Shown: in pieces, positions 12,301 to 26,000 of the stretch
Layout of the letters: every line of letters begins with the position of its first letter
Position numbering within the stretch: position 1 is the first letter of the stretch
Origin: Euonymus europaeus
Lineage: Eukaryota > Streptophyta > Magnoliopsida > Celastrales > Celastraceae
DNA length: 64,000 bases
Reading direction: 5' to 3'
NCBI GenBank assembly: GCA_963580455.1
Contig: OY756966.1
Span: 17,363,001-17,427,000 of the forward strand
Position numbers and translations under genes: made by a program
Notes under the pieces: generated by a model
What the model was told of the DNA's origin: nothing
The model's input: the letters and a program-made list of their open reading frames with translations, nothing else
The model's database searches: none

Positions 12301-13330
12301 ATGGACAAAACCGTTAAAAGCTCCTCCATAGAGCTAGTCGAGCAACTTCGGACTATCAAAGTTGCTCGGGATAGACTTTTTATTGTTCTTCTATGTCAAA
12401 TTTTACGAGTATAAGCTTCCTACATTATTTGGATGCCAAATCACCAACTTTCGATGAAAAATGGACAAAACCGTTAAAAGCTCCTCCATAGAGAGAGTCG
12501 AGCAACTTCGGACTATCAAAGTTGCTCTGGATAGACTTTTTATTTTTCTTCTATGTCAAATTTTACGGGTATAAGCTTCCTACATTATTACGATGCCAAA
12601 ACACCAACTTTCTATGACAAATGGACAAAACCGTTAAAAGCTCCTCCATAGAGCTAGTCGAGCAAGTTCGAACAATCAAAGTTGCTCGGGATAGACTTTT
12701 TATTGTTCTTCTATGTCAAATTTTACGAGTATAAGCTTCTTATATTATTTCGATGCCAAAACAACAACTTTCAATGAAAAATGGACAAAACCGTTAAAAG
12801 CTCCTCCATAGAGAGAGTTGAGCAACTACGGACTATCAAAGTTGCTCGGGATGGACTTTTAATTGTTCTTCTATGTCAAATTTAACGAGTATAAGCTTCC
12901 TACATTATTTCGATGCCAAAACACCAACTTTCTATGAAAAATAGACAAAACCGTTAAAAGCTCCTCCATAGAGAGAGTTGAGCAACTACGGACTATCAAA
13001 ATTGCTCGGGAAAGACTTTTAATTGTTCTTCTATGTCAAATTTTACGAGTATAAGCTTCCTACATTATTTCAATGCCAAAACACCAACTTTCTATGACAA
13101 ATGGACAAAACCGTTAAAAACTCCTCCATAGAGAGAGTTGAGCAACTACAGGATATCAAAGTTGCTCGGGATAGACTTTTAATTGTTCTTCTATGTCAAA
13201 TTTTACGAGTATAAGCTTCCTACATTATTTCGATGCCAAAACACCAATTTTCTATGACAAATGGACAAAACCGTTAAAATCTCCTCCATAGAGAGAGTTG
13301 AGCAACTATAGGATATCAAAGTTGCTCGAG
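9064..13330 (+). repeat. 10-mer HOR, exactly 1600 bp, about 2.7 tandem copies
   Basis: Copies run at about 9064-10663, 10664-12263 and 12264-13330 (partial). Each shows the same order of monomer variants: CTAGTCGAGC; GGATGCCAAATC; GCTCTGGATAG; CTTCTTATATT with AACAACTTTC; ACTACGG units; ATTTCAATGCC; ACTACAGGATATC; ACTATAGGATATC with GCTCGAGATAG; and, in the two full copies, AGATTATTTCGAGTCC, ACAAAAATG and GGGATACAC. The third copy switches lineage at about 13330 to a unit with TTCTTTTATG and AACTAGTATAAGC. Few differences separate copies by eye (for example AATTTTGG versus AATTTCGG), so amplification looks recent. Confidence 0.9.
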
Positions 13331-15353
13331 ATAGACTTTTAATTGTTCTTTTATGTCAAATTTAACTAGTATAAGCTCCCTACATTATTTCGATGCCAAA
13401 ACACCAACTTTCTATGACAAATCGACAAAACCGTTAAAAGCTCCTCCATAGAGAGAGTTGAGCAACTACGGACTATCAAAGTTGCTCGGGATAGACTTTT
13501 AATTGTTCTTCTATGTCAAATTTAACGAGTATAAGCTTCTACACTATTTCGATGCCAAAACACCAACTTTCTATGACAAATGGACAAAACCGTTAAAAGC
13601 TCCTCCATAGAGAGAGTTGAGCAACTACGGACTATCAAAGTTGCTCGGGATAGATTTTTATTGTTCTTCTATGTCAAATTTTACGAGTATAAGCTTCCTA
13701 CATTATTTCGATGCCAAAACACCAACATTCGATGACAAATGGACAAAACCGTTAAAAGCTCCTCCATAGAGAGAGTTGAGCAACTACAGGATTTCAAAGT
13801 TGCTCGGGATAGACTTTTAATTGTTCTTCTATGTCAAATTTAACGAGTATAAGCTTCCTACATTATTTCGATGCCAAAACACCAACTTTCTATGACAAAT
13901 AGACAAAACCGTTAAAAGCTCCTCCATAGAGAGAGTTGAGCAACTTCGGACTATCAATGTTGCTCGGGATAGACTTTTTGTTGTTCTTCTATGCAACTTT
14001 TACGAGTATAAGCTTCCTACATTATTTCGATGCCAAAACACCAACTTTCTATGACAAATGGACAAAACCGTTAAAAGCTCCTCCATAGAGAGAGTCGAGC
14101 AACTTCGGACTATCAAAGTTGCTCGGGATAGACTTTTTGTTGTTCTTCTATGTCAACTTTTACGAGTATAAGCTTCCTACATTATTTCGATGCCAAAACA
14201 CCAACTTTCTATGACAAATGGACAAAACCGTTAAAAGCTCCTCCATAGAGAGAGTCGAGCAACTACAGGATTTCAAAGTTGCTCGGGATAGACTTTTCAT
14301 TGTTCTTCTATGTCAAATTTTTCGAGTATAGGCTTCCTACATTATTTCGATGCCAAAACACCAACTTTCTATGACAAATAGACAAACCCGTTAAAAGCTC
14401 CTCCATAGAGAGAGTTGAGCAACTTCGGACTATCAAAGTTGCTCGGGATAGACTTTTTGTTGTTCTTCTATGTCAACTTTTACGAGTATAAGCTTCCTAC
14501 ATTATTTCGATGCCAAAACACCAACTTTCCATGACAAATGGGCAAAACCGTTAAAAGCTCCTCCATAGATAGAGCCGAGCAACTTCGGACTATCAAAGTT
14601 GCTCGGGATATACTTTTTATTGTTCTTCTATGTCAAATTTTACGAGCTTCTTACATTATTTCGATGCCAAAACACCAACTTTCTATGACAAATCGACAAA
14701 ACCATTAAAAGCTCCTCCATAGAGAGAGTTGAGCAACTACGGACTATCAAAGTTGCTCGGGATAGACTTTTATTGTTCTTCTATGTCAAACTTTACGAGT
14801 ATAAGATTCTTATATTATTTCGATGCCAAAACACCAACTTTCAATGACAAATGGACAAAACCATTAAAAGCTCCTCCATAGAGAGAGTTGAGCAACTACG
14901 GACTATCAAAGTTGCTCGGGATAAACTTTTAATTGTTCTTCTATATCAAATTTAACGAGTATAAGCTTCCTACATTATTTCGATGCCAAAACACCAACTT
15001 TCTATGACAAATGGACAAAACCGTTAAAAGCTCCTCCATAGAGAGAGTTGAGCAACTTCGGACAATCAAAGTTGCTCGGGATAGACTTTTAATTGTTCTT
15101 CTATGTCAAATTTAACGAGTATAAGCTTCTACACTATTTCGATGCCAAAACACCAACTTTCTATGACAAATCGACAAAACCGTTAAAAGCTCCTCCATAG
15201 AGAGGGTTGAGCAACTACGGACTATCAAAGTTGCTCGGGATAGACTTTTATTGTTCTTCTATGTCAAATTTTACAAGTATAAGCTTCCTACATTATTTCG
15301 ATGCCAAAACACCAACTTTCGATGACAAATGGACAAAGCCGTTAAAAGCTCCT
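12105..15353 (+). repeat. Downstream copy of 762-4010
   Basis: The offset is a constant 11343 bp. The first kilobase is also the third copy of the 10-mer HOR, so the long duplication and the local tandem expansion overlap. Beyond 13330 the block keeps the order of variants seen from about 1990: AACTAGT, TTCTACACTATTTCG (one base short), CACCAACATTCG, ACAGGATTTC, CAATGTTGC, TATGCAACTT, the AATTTTTCGAGTATAGG unit and the 6-bp-deleted unit at 14643. Unlike the upstream copy it continues smoothly past ACAAAGCCG into CTCTATAGAG. Confidence 0.86.
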
Positions 15354-17290
15354 CTATAGAGAGAGTTGAGCAACAACGAACTATCAAAGTTGCTCGGGAT
15401 AGACTTTTAATTGTTCTTCTATTTCAAATTTAACGAGTATAAGCTTCCTACATTATTTCAATGCCAAAACACCAACTTTCTATGACAAATGGACAAAATC
15501 GTTAAAAACTCCTCCATAGAGAGAGTTGAGCAACTACAGGATTTCAAAGTTGCTCGGGATAGACTTTTAATTGTTCTTCTATGTCAAATTTAACGAGTAT
15601 AAGCTTCCTACATTATTTCGATGCCAAAACACCAACTTTCTATGACAAATAGACAAAACCGTTAAAAGCTCCTCCATAGAGAGAGTTGAGCAACTTCGGA
15701 CTATCAATGTTGCTCGGGATAGACTTTTTGTTGTTCTTCTATGCAACTTTTACGAGTATAAGCTTCCTACATTATTTTCATGCCCAAACACCAACTTTCT
15801 ATGACAAATGGACAAAACCGTTAAAAGCTCATCCATAGAGAGAGTCGAGCAACTTCGGACTATCAAAGTTGCTCTGGATAGGCTTTTTATTTTTCTTCTA
15901 TGTCAAATTTTACGGGTATAAGCTTCCTACATTATTACGATGCCAAAACACCAACTTTCTATGACAAATGGACAAAACCGTTAAAAGCTCCTCCATAGAG
16001 CTAGTCGAGCAACTTCGAACAATCAAAGTTGCTCGGGATAGACTTTTTATTGTTCTTCTATGTCAAATTTTACGAGTATAAGCTTCTTATATTATTTCGA
16101 TGCCAAAACAACAACTTTCAATGAAAAATGGACAAAACCGTTAAAAGCTCCTCCATAGAGAGAGTGGAGCAACTACGGGATATCAAAGTTGCTCGGGATA
16201 GACTTTTAATTGTTCTTCTATGTCAAATTTTACGAGTATAAGCTTCCTACATTATTTCGATGCCAAAACACCAATTTTCTATGACAAATGGACAAAACCG
16301 TTAAAATCTCCTCCATAGAGAGAGTTGAGAAACTTCGGACTATCAAAGTTGCTCGGGATAGACTTTTTATTGTTCTTCTATGTCAAATTTTACGAGTATA
16401 AGCTTCCTACATTATTTGGATGCCAAATCACCAACTTTCGATGAAAAATGGACAAAACCGTTAAAAGCTCCTCCATAGAGAGAGTCGAGCAACTTCGGAC
16501 TATCAAAGTTGCTCTGGATAGACTTTTTATTTTTCTTCTATGTCAAATTTTACGGGTATAAGCTTCCTACATTATTACGATGCTAAAACACCAACTTTCT
16601 ATGACAAATGGACAAAACCGTTAAAAGCTCCTCCATAGAGCTAGTCGAGCAACTTCGAACAATCAAAGTTGCTCGGGATAGACTTTTTATTGTTCTTCTA
16701 TGTCAACTTTTACGAGTATAAGCTTCTTATATTATTTCGATGCCAAAACAACAACTTTCAAAGACAAAAAAATAAAATCGTTAAAAGCTCCACCATAGAA
16801 AGAGTAGAGCAACTTCGGACTATCAAAAATTCTCGGGATAGACTTTTTATTGTTCTTCTATGTCAAATTTTACGAGTATAAGCTTCCTACATTATTTCGA
16901 TGACAAAACACCAACTTTCTATGATAAATAAACAAAACCGTTAAAAGCTTCTCCATAGAGAGAGTTAAGCAACTTTGGACAATCAAAGTTGCTCGGGATA
17001 GACTTTTTATTGTTCTTCTATGTCAAATTTTACGAGTATAAGCTTCCTACATTATTTCGATGCCAAAACACCAACTTTCTATGACAAATGGACAAAACCG
17101 TTAAAAGCTCCTCCATAGAGCTAGTCGAGCAACTTCGGACTATCAAAGTTGCTCGGGATAGACTTTTTATTGTTCTTCTATGTCAAATTTTACGAGTATA
17201 AGCTTCCTACATTATTTGGATGCCAAATCACCAACTTTCGATGAAAAATGGACAAAACCGTTAAAAGCTCCTCCATAGAGAGAGTCGAGC
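15354..17290 (+). repeat. Downstream copy of 7367-9303
   Basis: The offset of 7987 bp is preserved across about twelve monomers. Small differences include CATCCATAG, GATGCTAAAAC, GAGTGGAGC, GAGTTGAGAAAC and GATAGGC, scattered as single-base changes. The A-rich unit near 16767 and the TTAAGCAACTTTGG unit near 16965 match those at 8779 and 8977 and again those near 469 and 675. No coding capacity is implied by the short open frame that crosses this unit. Confidence 0.84.
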
Positions 17291-18510
17291 AACTTCGGAG
17301 TATCAAAGTTGCTCGGGATAGACTTTTAATTGTTCTTCTATGTCAAATTTTACGGGTATAAGCTTCCTACATTATTTCGATGACAAAACACCAACTTTCT
17401 ATGACAAATGGACAAAACCGTTAAAAGCTCCTCCATAGAGAGAGTTGAGCAACTTCGGACAATCAAAGTTGCTCGGGATAGACTTTTAATTGTTCTTCTA
17501 TGTCAAATTTTATGAGTATAAGCTTCCTACATTATTTCGATGCCAAAACACCAACTTTCGATGACAAATGGACAAAACCGTTAAAAGCTCCTCCATAGAG
17601 AGAGTTGAGCAACTACAGGATTTCAAAGTTGCTCGGGATAGACTTTTAATTGTTCTTCTATGTCAAATTTAACGAGTATAAGCTTCCTACATTATTTCGA
17701 TGCCAAAACACCAACTTTCTATGACAAATAGACAAAACCGTTAAAAGCTCCTCCATAGAGAGAGTTGAGCAACTACGGACTATCAAAATTGCTCGGGATA
17801 GACTTTTAATTGTTCTTCTATGTCAAATTTTACGAGTATAAGCTTCCTACATTATTTCAATGCCAAAACACCAACTTTCTATGACAAATGGACAAAACCG
17901 TTAAAAACTCCTCCATAGAGAGAGTTGAGCAACTACAGGATATCAAAGTTGCTCGGGATAGACTTTTAATTGTTCTTCTATGTCAAATTTTACGAGTATA
18001 AGCTTCCTACATTATTTCGATGCCAAAACACCAATTTTCTATGACAAATGGACAAAACCGTTAAAATCTCCTCCATAGAGAGAGTTGAGCAACTATAGGA
18101 TATCAAAGTTGCTCGAGATAGACTTTTAATTGTTCTTCTATGTCAAATTTAACGAGTATAAGCTTCCTACATTATTTCGATGCCAAAACACCAACTTTCT
18201 ATGACAAATCGACAAAACCGTTAAAAGCTCCTCCATAGAGAGAGTTGAGCAACTACGGACTATCAAAGTTGCTCGGGATAGACTTTTAATTGTTCTTCTA
18301 TGTCAAATTTAACGAGTATAAGCTTCTACACTATTTCGATGCCAAAACACCAACTTTCTATGACAAATGGACAAAACCGTTAAAAGCTCCTCCATAGAGA
18401 GAGTTGAGCAACTACGGACTATCAAAGTTGCTCGGGATAGATTTTTATTGTTCTTCTATGTCAAATTTTACGAGTATAAGCTTCCTACATTATTTCGATG
18501 CCAAAACACC
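17291..18510 (+). repeat. Mosaic of monomers from the 9.7-10.1 kb and 13.3-13.7 kb lineages
   Basis: After a switch at about 17299 (TTCGGAGTATC) the units are patched from several templates. Bases 17760-18130 follow the ACTACGG, ATTTCAATG, ACAGGATATC and ACTATAGG series of the 10-mer. From about 18181 the block follows 2051 onward and its copy (CAAATCGAC, TTCTACACTATTTCG, CACCAACATTCG). No unit here is unique in length except the one-base-short TTCTACAC unit. Confidence 0.7.
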
Positions 18511-19947
18511 AACATTCGATGACGAATGGACAAAACCGTTAAAAGCTCCTCCATAGAGAGAGTTGAGCAACTACAGGATTTCAAAGTTGCTCGAGATAGA
18601 CTTTTAATTGTTCTTCTATGTCAAATTTAACGAGTATAAGCTTCCTACATTATTTCGATGCCAAAACACCAACTTTCTATGACAAATTGACAAAACCGTT
18701 AAAAGCTCCTCCATAGAGAGAGTTGAGCAACTTCGGACTATCAATGTTGCTCGGGATAGACTTTTTGTTGTTCTTCTATGCAACTTTTACGAGTATAAGC
18801 TTCCTACATTATTTCGATGCCAAAACACCAACTTTCTATGACAAATGGACAAAACCGTTAAAAGCTCCTCCATAGAGAGAGTCGAGCAACTTCGGACTAT
18901 CAAAGTTTCTCGGGATAGACTTTTTGTTGTTCTTTTATGTCAAATTTTACGAGTATAAGCTTCCTACATTATTTCGATGCCAAAACACCAACATTCGATG
19001 ACAAATGGACAAAACCGTTAAAAGCTCCTCCATAGAGAGAGTTGAGCAACTACAGGATTTCAAAGTTGCTCGGGATAGACTTTTAATTGTTCTTCTATGT
19101 CAAATTTAACGAGTATAAGCTTCCTACATTATTTCGATGCCAAAACACCAACTTTCTATGACAAATAGACAAAACCGTTAAAAGCTCCTCCATAGAGAGA
19201 GTTGAGCAACTTCGGACTATCAATGTTGCTCGGGATAGACTTTTTGTTGTTCTTCTATGCAACTTTTACGAGTATAAGCTTCCTACATTATTTCGATGCC
19301 AAAACACCAACTTTCTATGAAAAATGGACAAAACCGTTAAAAGCTCCTCCATAGAGAGAGTCGAGCAACTTCGGACTATCAAAGTTGCTCGGGATAGACT
19401 TTTTGTTGTTCTTCTATGTCAACTTTTACGAGTATAAGCTTCCTACATTATTTCGATGCCAAAACACCAACATTCGATGACAAATGGACAAAACCGTTAA
19501 AAGCTCCTCCATAGAGAGAGTTGAGCAACTACAGGATTTCAAAGTTGCTCGGGATAGACTTTTAATTGTTCTTCTATGTCAAATTTAACGAGTATAAGCT
19601 TCCTACATTATTTCGATGCCAAAACACCAACTTTCTATGACAAATAGACAAAACCGTTAAAAGCTCCTCCATAGAGAGAGTTGAGCAACTTCGGACTATC
19701 AATGTTGCTCGGGATAGACTTTTTGTTGTTCTTCTATGCAACTTTTACGAGTATAAGCTTCCTACATTATTTCGATGCCAAAACACCAACTTTCTATGAA
19801 AAATGGACAAAACCGTTAAAAGCTCCTCCATAGAGAGAGTCGAGCAACTTCGGACTATCAAAGTTGCTCGGGATAGACTTTTTGTTGTTCTTCTATGTCA
19901 ACTTTTACAAGTATAAGCTTCCTACATTATTTCGATGCCAAAACACC
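18511..19947 (+). repeat. Trimer HOR, 479 bp, three tandem copies
   Basis: AACATTCGATGAC recurs at 18511, 18990 and 19469, each 479 bp apart (three monomers minus one base). Every copy has the order CACCAACATTCG with ACAGGATTTC, then CAATGTTGC with the one-base deletion TATGCAACTT, then a TCGAGCAACTT unit. A fourth copy would begin near 19948 but reads AACTTTC, so the tract ends there. This marks the right edge of the left library. Confidence 0.87.
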
Positions 19948-22055
19948 AACTTTCTATGACAAATGGACAAAACCGTTAAAAGCTCCTCCATAGAGAGAGT
20001 CGAGCAACTTCGGACTATCAAAGTTGCTCGGGATAGACTTTTTATTGTTCTTCTATGTCAAATTTTTCGAGTATAGGCTTCCTACATTATTTCGATGCCA
20101 AAACACCAACTTTCTATGACAAATAGACAAACCCGTTAAAAGCTCCTCTATAGAGAGAGTTGAGCAACTTCGGACTATCAAAGTTGCTCGGGATAGACTT
20201 TTTGTTGTTCTTCTATGTCAACTTTTATGAGTATAAGCTTCCTACATTATTTCGATGCCAAAACACCAACTTTCCATGACAAATGGGCAAAACCGTTAAA
20301 AGCTCCTCCATAGATAGAGCCGAGCAACTTCGGACTATCAAAGTTGCTCGGGATATACTTTTTATTGTTCTTCTATGTCAAATTTTACGAGCTTCTTACA
20401 TTATTTCGATGCCAAATCACCAACTTTCTATGACAAATCGACAAAACCATTAAAAGCTCCTCCATAGAGAGAGTTGAGCAACTACGGACTATCAAAGTTG
20501 CTCGGGATAGACTTTTATTGTTCTTCTATGTCAAATTTTACGAGTATAAGCTTCCTACATTATTTCGATGCCAAAACACCAACTTTCGATGACAAATGGA
20601 CAAAACCGTTAAAAACTCCTCCATAGAGAGAGTTGAGCAACTACAGGATATCAAAGTTGCTCGGGATAGACTTTTAATTGTTCTTCTATGTCAAATTTTA
20701 CGAGTATAAGCTTCCTATATTATTTCGATGCCAAAATACCAATTTTCTATGACAAATGGACAAAACCGTTAAAAGCTCGTCCACAGAGTGAGTTGAGCAA
20801 CTATAGGATATCAAAGTTGCTCGGGATAGACTTTTAATTGTTCTTCTATGTCAAATTTAACGAGTATAAGCTTCCTACATTATTTCGATGACAAAACACC
20901 AACTTTCTATGACAAATGGACAAAACCGTTAAAAGCTCCTCCATAGAGAGAGTCGAGCAACTTCGGACTATCAAAGTTGCTCGGGATAGACTTTTTGTTG
21001 TTCTTCTATGTCAACTTTTACGAGTATAAGCTTCCTACATTATTTCGATGCCAAAACACCAACTTTCTATGACAAATGGACAAAACCGTTAAAAGCTCCT
21101 CCATAGAGAGAGTCGAGCAACTTCGGACTATCAAAGTTGCTCGGGATAGACTTTTTATTGTTCTTCTATGTCAAATTTTTCGAGTATAGGCTTCCTACAT
21201 TATTTCGATGCCAAAACACCAACTTTCTATGACAAATAGACAAACCCGTTAAAAGCTCCTCTATAGAGAGAGTTGAGCAACTTCGGACTATCAAAGTTGC
21301 TCGGGATAGACTTTTTGTTGTTCTTCTATGTCAACTTTTATGAGTATAAGCTTCCTACATTATTTCGATGCCAAAACACCAACTTTCCATGACAAATGGG
21401 CAAAACCGTTAAAAGCTCCTCCATAGATAGAGCCGAGCAACTTCGGACTATCAAAGTTGCTCGGGATATACTTTTTATTGTTCTTCTATGTCAAATTTTA
21501 CGAGCTTCTTACATTATTTCGATGCCAAATCACCAACTTTCTATGACAAATCGACAAAACCATTAAAAGCTCCTCCATAGAGAGAGTTGAGCAACTACGG
21601 ACTATCAAAGTTGCTCGGGATAGACTTTTATTGTTCTTCTATGTCAAATTTTACGAGTATAAGCTTCCTACATTATTTCGATGCCAAAACACCAACTTTC
21701 GATGACAAATGGACAAAACCGTTAAAAACTCCTCCATAGAGAGAGTTGAGCAACTACAGGATATCAAAGTTGCTCGGGATAGACTTTTAATTGTTCTTCT
21801 ATGTCAAATTTTACGAGTATAAGCTTCCTATATTATTTCGATGCCAAAATACCAATTTTCTATGACAAATGGACAAAACCGTTAAAAGCTCCTCCACAGA
21901 GTGAGTTGAGCAACTATAGGATATCAAAGTTGCTCGGGATAGACTTTTAATTGTTCTTCTATGTCAAATTTAACGAGTATAAGCTTCCTACATTATTTCG
22001 ATGACAAAACACCAACTTTCTATGACAAATGGACAAAACCGTTAAAAGCTCCTCC
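19790..22055 (+). repeat. 7-mer HOR, 1113 bp, two tandem copies
   Basis: The copies are about 19790-20902 and 20903-22055. Marks shared at offset 1113 include AATTTTTCGAGTATAGG (20071 / 21184), ACAAACCCG, CTCTATAGAG, AAATGGGCAAAACC, the 11-bp dyad form GCCGAGC, the 6-bp-deleted units (20388 / 21501), CTATATTATTTCG with AAAATACC, and CCACAGAGTGAG. The 7-bp shortfall from 1120 is the 6-bp deletion plus one further base. Confidence 0.87.
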
Positions 22056-22059
22056 ATAG

Positions 22060-23015
22060 AGAGAGTTGAGCAACTTCGGACAATCAAAGTTGCTCGGGAT
22101 AGACTTTTAATTGTTCTTCTATGTCAAATTTAACGAGTATAAGCTTCTACACTATTTCGATGCCAAAACACCAACTTTCTATGACAAATCGACAAAACCG
22201 TTAAAAGCTCCTCCATAGAGAGAGTTGAGCAACTACGGACTATCAAAGTTGCTCGGGAAAGATTTTTATTGTTCTTCTATGTCAAATTTTACGAGTATAA
22301 GCTTCCTACATTATTTCGATGCCAAAACACCAACTTTCGATGACAAATGGACAAAACCGTTAAAAGCTCCTCCATAGAGAGAGTTGAGCAACTACAGGAT
22401 TTCAAAGTTGCTCGAGATAGACTTTTAATTGTTCTTCTATGTCAAATTTAACGAGTATAAGCTTCCTACATTATTTCGATGCCAAAACACCAACTTTCTA
22501 TGACAAATAGACAAAACCGTTAAAAGCTCCTCCATAGAGAGAGTTGAGCAACTTCGGACAATCAAAGTTGCTCGGGATAGACTTTTAATTGTTCTTCTAT
22601 GTCAAATTTAACGAGTATAAGCTTCTACACTATTTCGATGCCAAAACACCAACTTTCTATGACAAATCGACAAAACCGTTAAAAGCTCCTCCATAGAGAG
22701 AGTTGAGCAACTACGGACTATCAAAGTTGCTCGGGATAGATTTTTATTGTTCTTCTATGTCAAATTTTACGAGTATAAGCTTCCTACATTATTTCGATGC
22801 CAAAACACCAACATTCGATGACAAATGGACAAAACCGTCAAAAGCTCCTCCATAGAGAGAGTTGAGCAACTACAGGATTTCAAAGTTGCTCGGGATAGAC
22901 TTTTAATTGTTCTTCTATGTCAAATTTAACGAGTATAAGCTTCCTACATTATTTCGATGCCAAAACACCAACTTTCTATGACAAATAGACAAAACCGTTA
23001 AAAGCTCCTCCATAG
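22060..23015 (+). repeat. Trimer HOR, 478 bp, two tandem copies
   Basis: CAACTTCGGACAATC occurs at 22071 and 22549, and the following units match in order: TTCTACACTATTTCG (one base short), an ACTACGG unit with GATTTTTATTG, and an ACAGGATTTC unit. One copy has GGGAAAGATTT and AACTTTCG where the other has GGGATAGATTT and AACATTCG. The composition is the same family as the trimers at 18.5-19.9 kb, in a different register. Confidence 0.8.
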
Positions 23016-26000
23016 AGAGAGTTGAGCAACTTCGGACTATCAATGTTGCTCGGGATAGACTTTTTGTTGTTCTTCTATGCAACTTTTACGAGTATAAGCT
23101 TCCTACATTATTTCGATGCCAAAACACCAACTTTCTATGACAAATGGACAAAACCGTTAAAAGCTCCTCCATAGAGAGAGTCGAGCAATTTCGGACTATC
23201 AAAGTTGCTCGGGATAGACTTTTTGTTGTTCTTCTATGTCAACTTTTACGAGTATAAGCTTCCTACATTATTTCGATGCCAAAACACCAACTTTCTATGA
23301 CAAATGGACAAAACCGTTAAAAGCTCCTCCATAGAGAGAGTCGAGCAACTTCGGACTATCAAAGTTGCTCGGGATAGACTTTTTATTGTTCTTCTATGTC
23401 AAATTTTTCGAGTATAGGCTTCCTACATTATTTCGATGCCAAAACACCAACTTTCTATGACAAATAGACAAACCCGTTAAAAGCTCCTCCATAGAGAGAG
23501 TTGAGCAACTTCGGACTATCAAAGTTGCTCGGGATAGACTTTTTGTTGTTCTTCTTTGTCAACTTTTACGAGTATAAGCTTCCTACATTATTTCGATGCC
23601 AAAACACCAACTTTCCATGACAAATAGGCAAAACCGTTAAAAGCTCCTCCATAGATAGAGCCGAGCAACTTCGGACTATCAAAGTTGCTCGGGATATACT
23701 TTTTATTGTTCTTCTGTGTCAAATTTTACGAGCTTCTTACATTATTTCGATGCCAAAACACCAACTTTCTATGACAAATCGACAAAACCATTAAAAGCTC
23801 CTCCATAGAGAGAGTTGAGCAACTACGGACTATCAAAGTTGCTCGGGATAGACTTTTATTGTTCTTCTATGTCAAATTTTACGAGTATAAGCTTCCTACA
23901 TTATTTCGATGCCAAAACACCAACTTTCGATGACAAATGGACAAAACCGTTAAAAACTCCTCCATAGAGAGAGTTGAGCAACTACAGGATATCAAAGTTG
24001 CTCGGGATAGACTTTTAATTGTTCTTCTATGTCAAATTTTACGAGTATAAGCTTCCTACATTATTTCGATGCCAAAACACCAATTTTCTATGACAAATGG
24101 ACAAAACCGTTAAAAGCTCCTCCACAGAGAGAGTTGAGCAACTATAGGATATCAAAGTTGCTCGGGATAGACTTTTAATTGTTCTTCGATGTCAAATTTA
24201 ACGAGTATAAGCTTCCTACATTATTTCGATGACAAAACACCAACTTTCTATGACAAATGGACAAAACCGTTAAAAGCTCCTCCATAGAGAGAGTTGAGCA
24301 ACTTCGGACAATCAAAGTTGCTCGGGATAGACTTTTAATTGTTCTTCTAAGTCAAATTTAACGAGTATAAGCTTCTACACTATTTCGATGCCAAAACACC
24401 AACTTTCTATGACAAATCGACAAAACCGTTAAAAGCTCCTCCATAGAGAGAGTTGAGCAACTACGGACTATCAAAGTTGCTCGGGATAGATTTTTATTGT
24501 TCTTCTATGTCAAATTTTACGAGTATAAGCTTCCTACATTATTTCGATGCCAAAACACCAACTTTCGATGACAAATGGACAAAACCGTTAAAAGCTCCTC
24601 CATAGAGAGAGTTGAGCAACTACAGGATTTCAAAGCTGCTCGGGATAGACTTTTAATTGTTCTTCTATGTCAAATTTAACGAGTATAAGCTTACTACATT
24701 ATTTCGATGCCAAAACACCAACTTTCTATGACAAATAGACAAAACCGTTAAAAGCTCCTCCATAGAGATAGTTGAGCAACTTCGGACTATCAAAGTTGCT
24801 CGGGATAGACTTTTTGTTGTTCTTCTATGTCAACTTTTACGAGTATAAGCTTCCTACATTATTTCGATTCCAAAACACCAACTTTCTATGACAAATGGAC
24901 AAAACCGTTAAAAGCTCCTCCATAGAGAGAGTCGAGCAACTTCGGACTATCAAAGTTGCTCGGAATAGACTTTTTGTTGTTCTTTTATGTCAACTTTTAC
25001 GAGTATAAGCTTCCTACATTATTTCGATGCCAAAACACCAACTTTCTATGACAAATGGACAAAACCGTTAAAAGCTCCTCCATAGAGAGAGTCGAGCAAC
25101 TTCGGACTATCAAAGTTGCTCGGGATAGACTTTTTATTGTTCTTCTATGTCAAATTTTTCGAGTATAGGCTTCCTACATTATTTCGATGCCAAAACACCA
25201 ACTTTCTATGACAAATAGACAAACCCGTTAAAAGCTCCTCCATAGAGAGAGTTGAGCAACTTCGGACTATCAAAGTTGCTCGGGATAGACTTTTTGTTGT
25301 TCTTCTATGTCAACTTTTACGAGTATAAGCTTCCTACATTATTTCGATGCCAAAACACCAACTTTCCATGATAAATGGACAAAACCGTTAAAAGCTCCTC
25401 CATAGATAGAGCCGAGCAACTTCGGACTATCAAAGTTACTCGGGATATACTTTTTATTGTTCTTCTATGTCAAATTTTACGAGCTTCTTACATTATTTCG
25501 ATGCCAAAACATCAACTTTCTATGACAAATCGACAAAACCATTAAAAGCTCCTCCATAGAGAGAGTTGAGCAACTACAGAATATCAAAGTTGCTCGGGAT
25601 AGACTTTTTTTGTTCTTCTATGTCAAATTTTACGAGTATAAGCTTCCTACATTATTTCGATGCCAAAACACCAACTTTCGATGACAAATGGACAAAACCG
25701 TTAAAAGCTCCACCATAGAGAGAGTTGAGCAGCAACGGACTATCAAAGTTGCTCGGGATAGACTTTTAATTGTTCTTCTATGTCAAATTTAACGAGTATA
25801 AGCTTCCTACATTATTTCAATGCCAAAACACCAACTTTCTATGACAAATGGACAAAACAGTTAAAAGCTCCTCCATAGAGAGAGTCGAGCAACTTCGGAC
25901 TATCAAAGTTGCTCGGGATAGACTTTTTATTGTTCTTCTATGTCAAATTTTACGAGTATAAGCTTCCTACATTATTTCGATGCCAAAACACCAACTTTCT

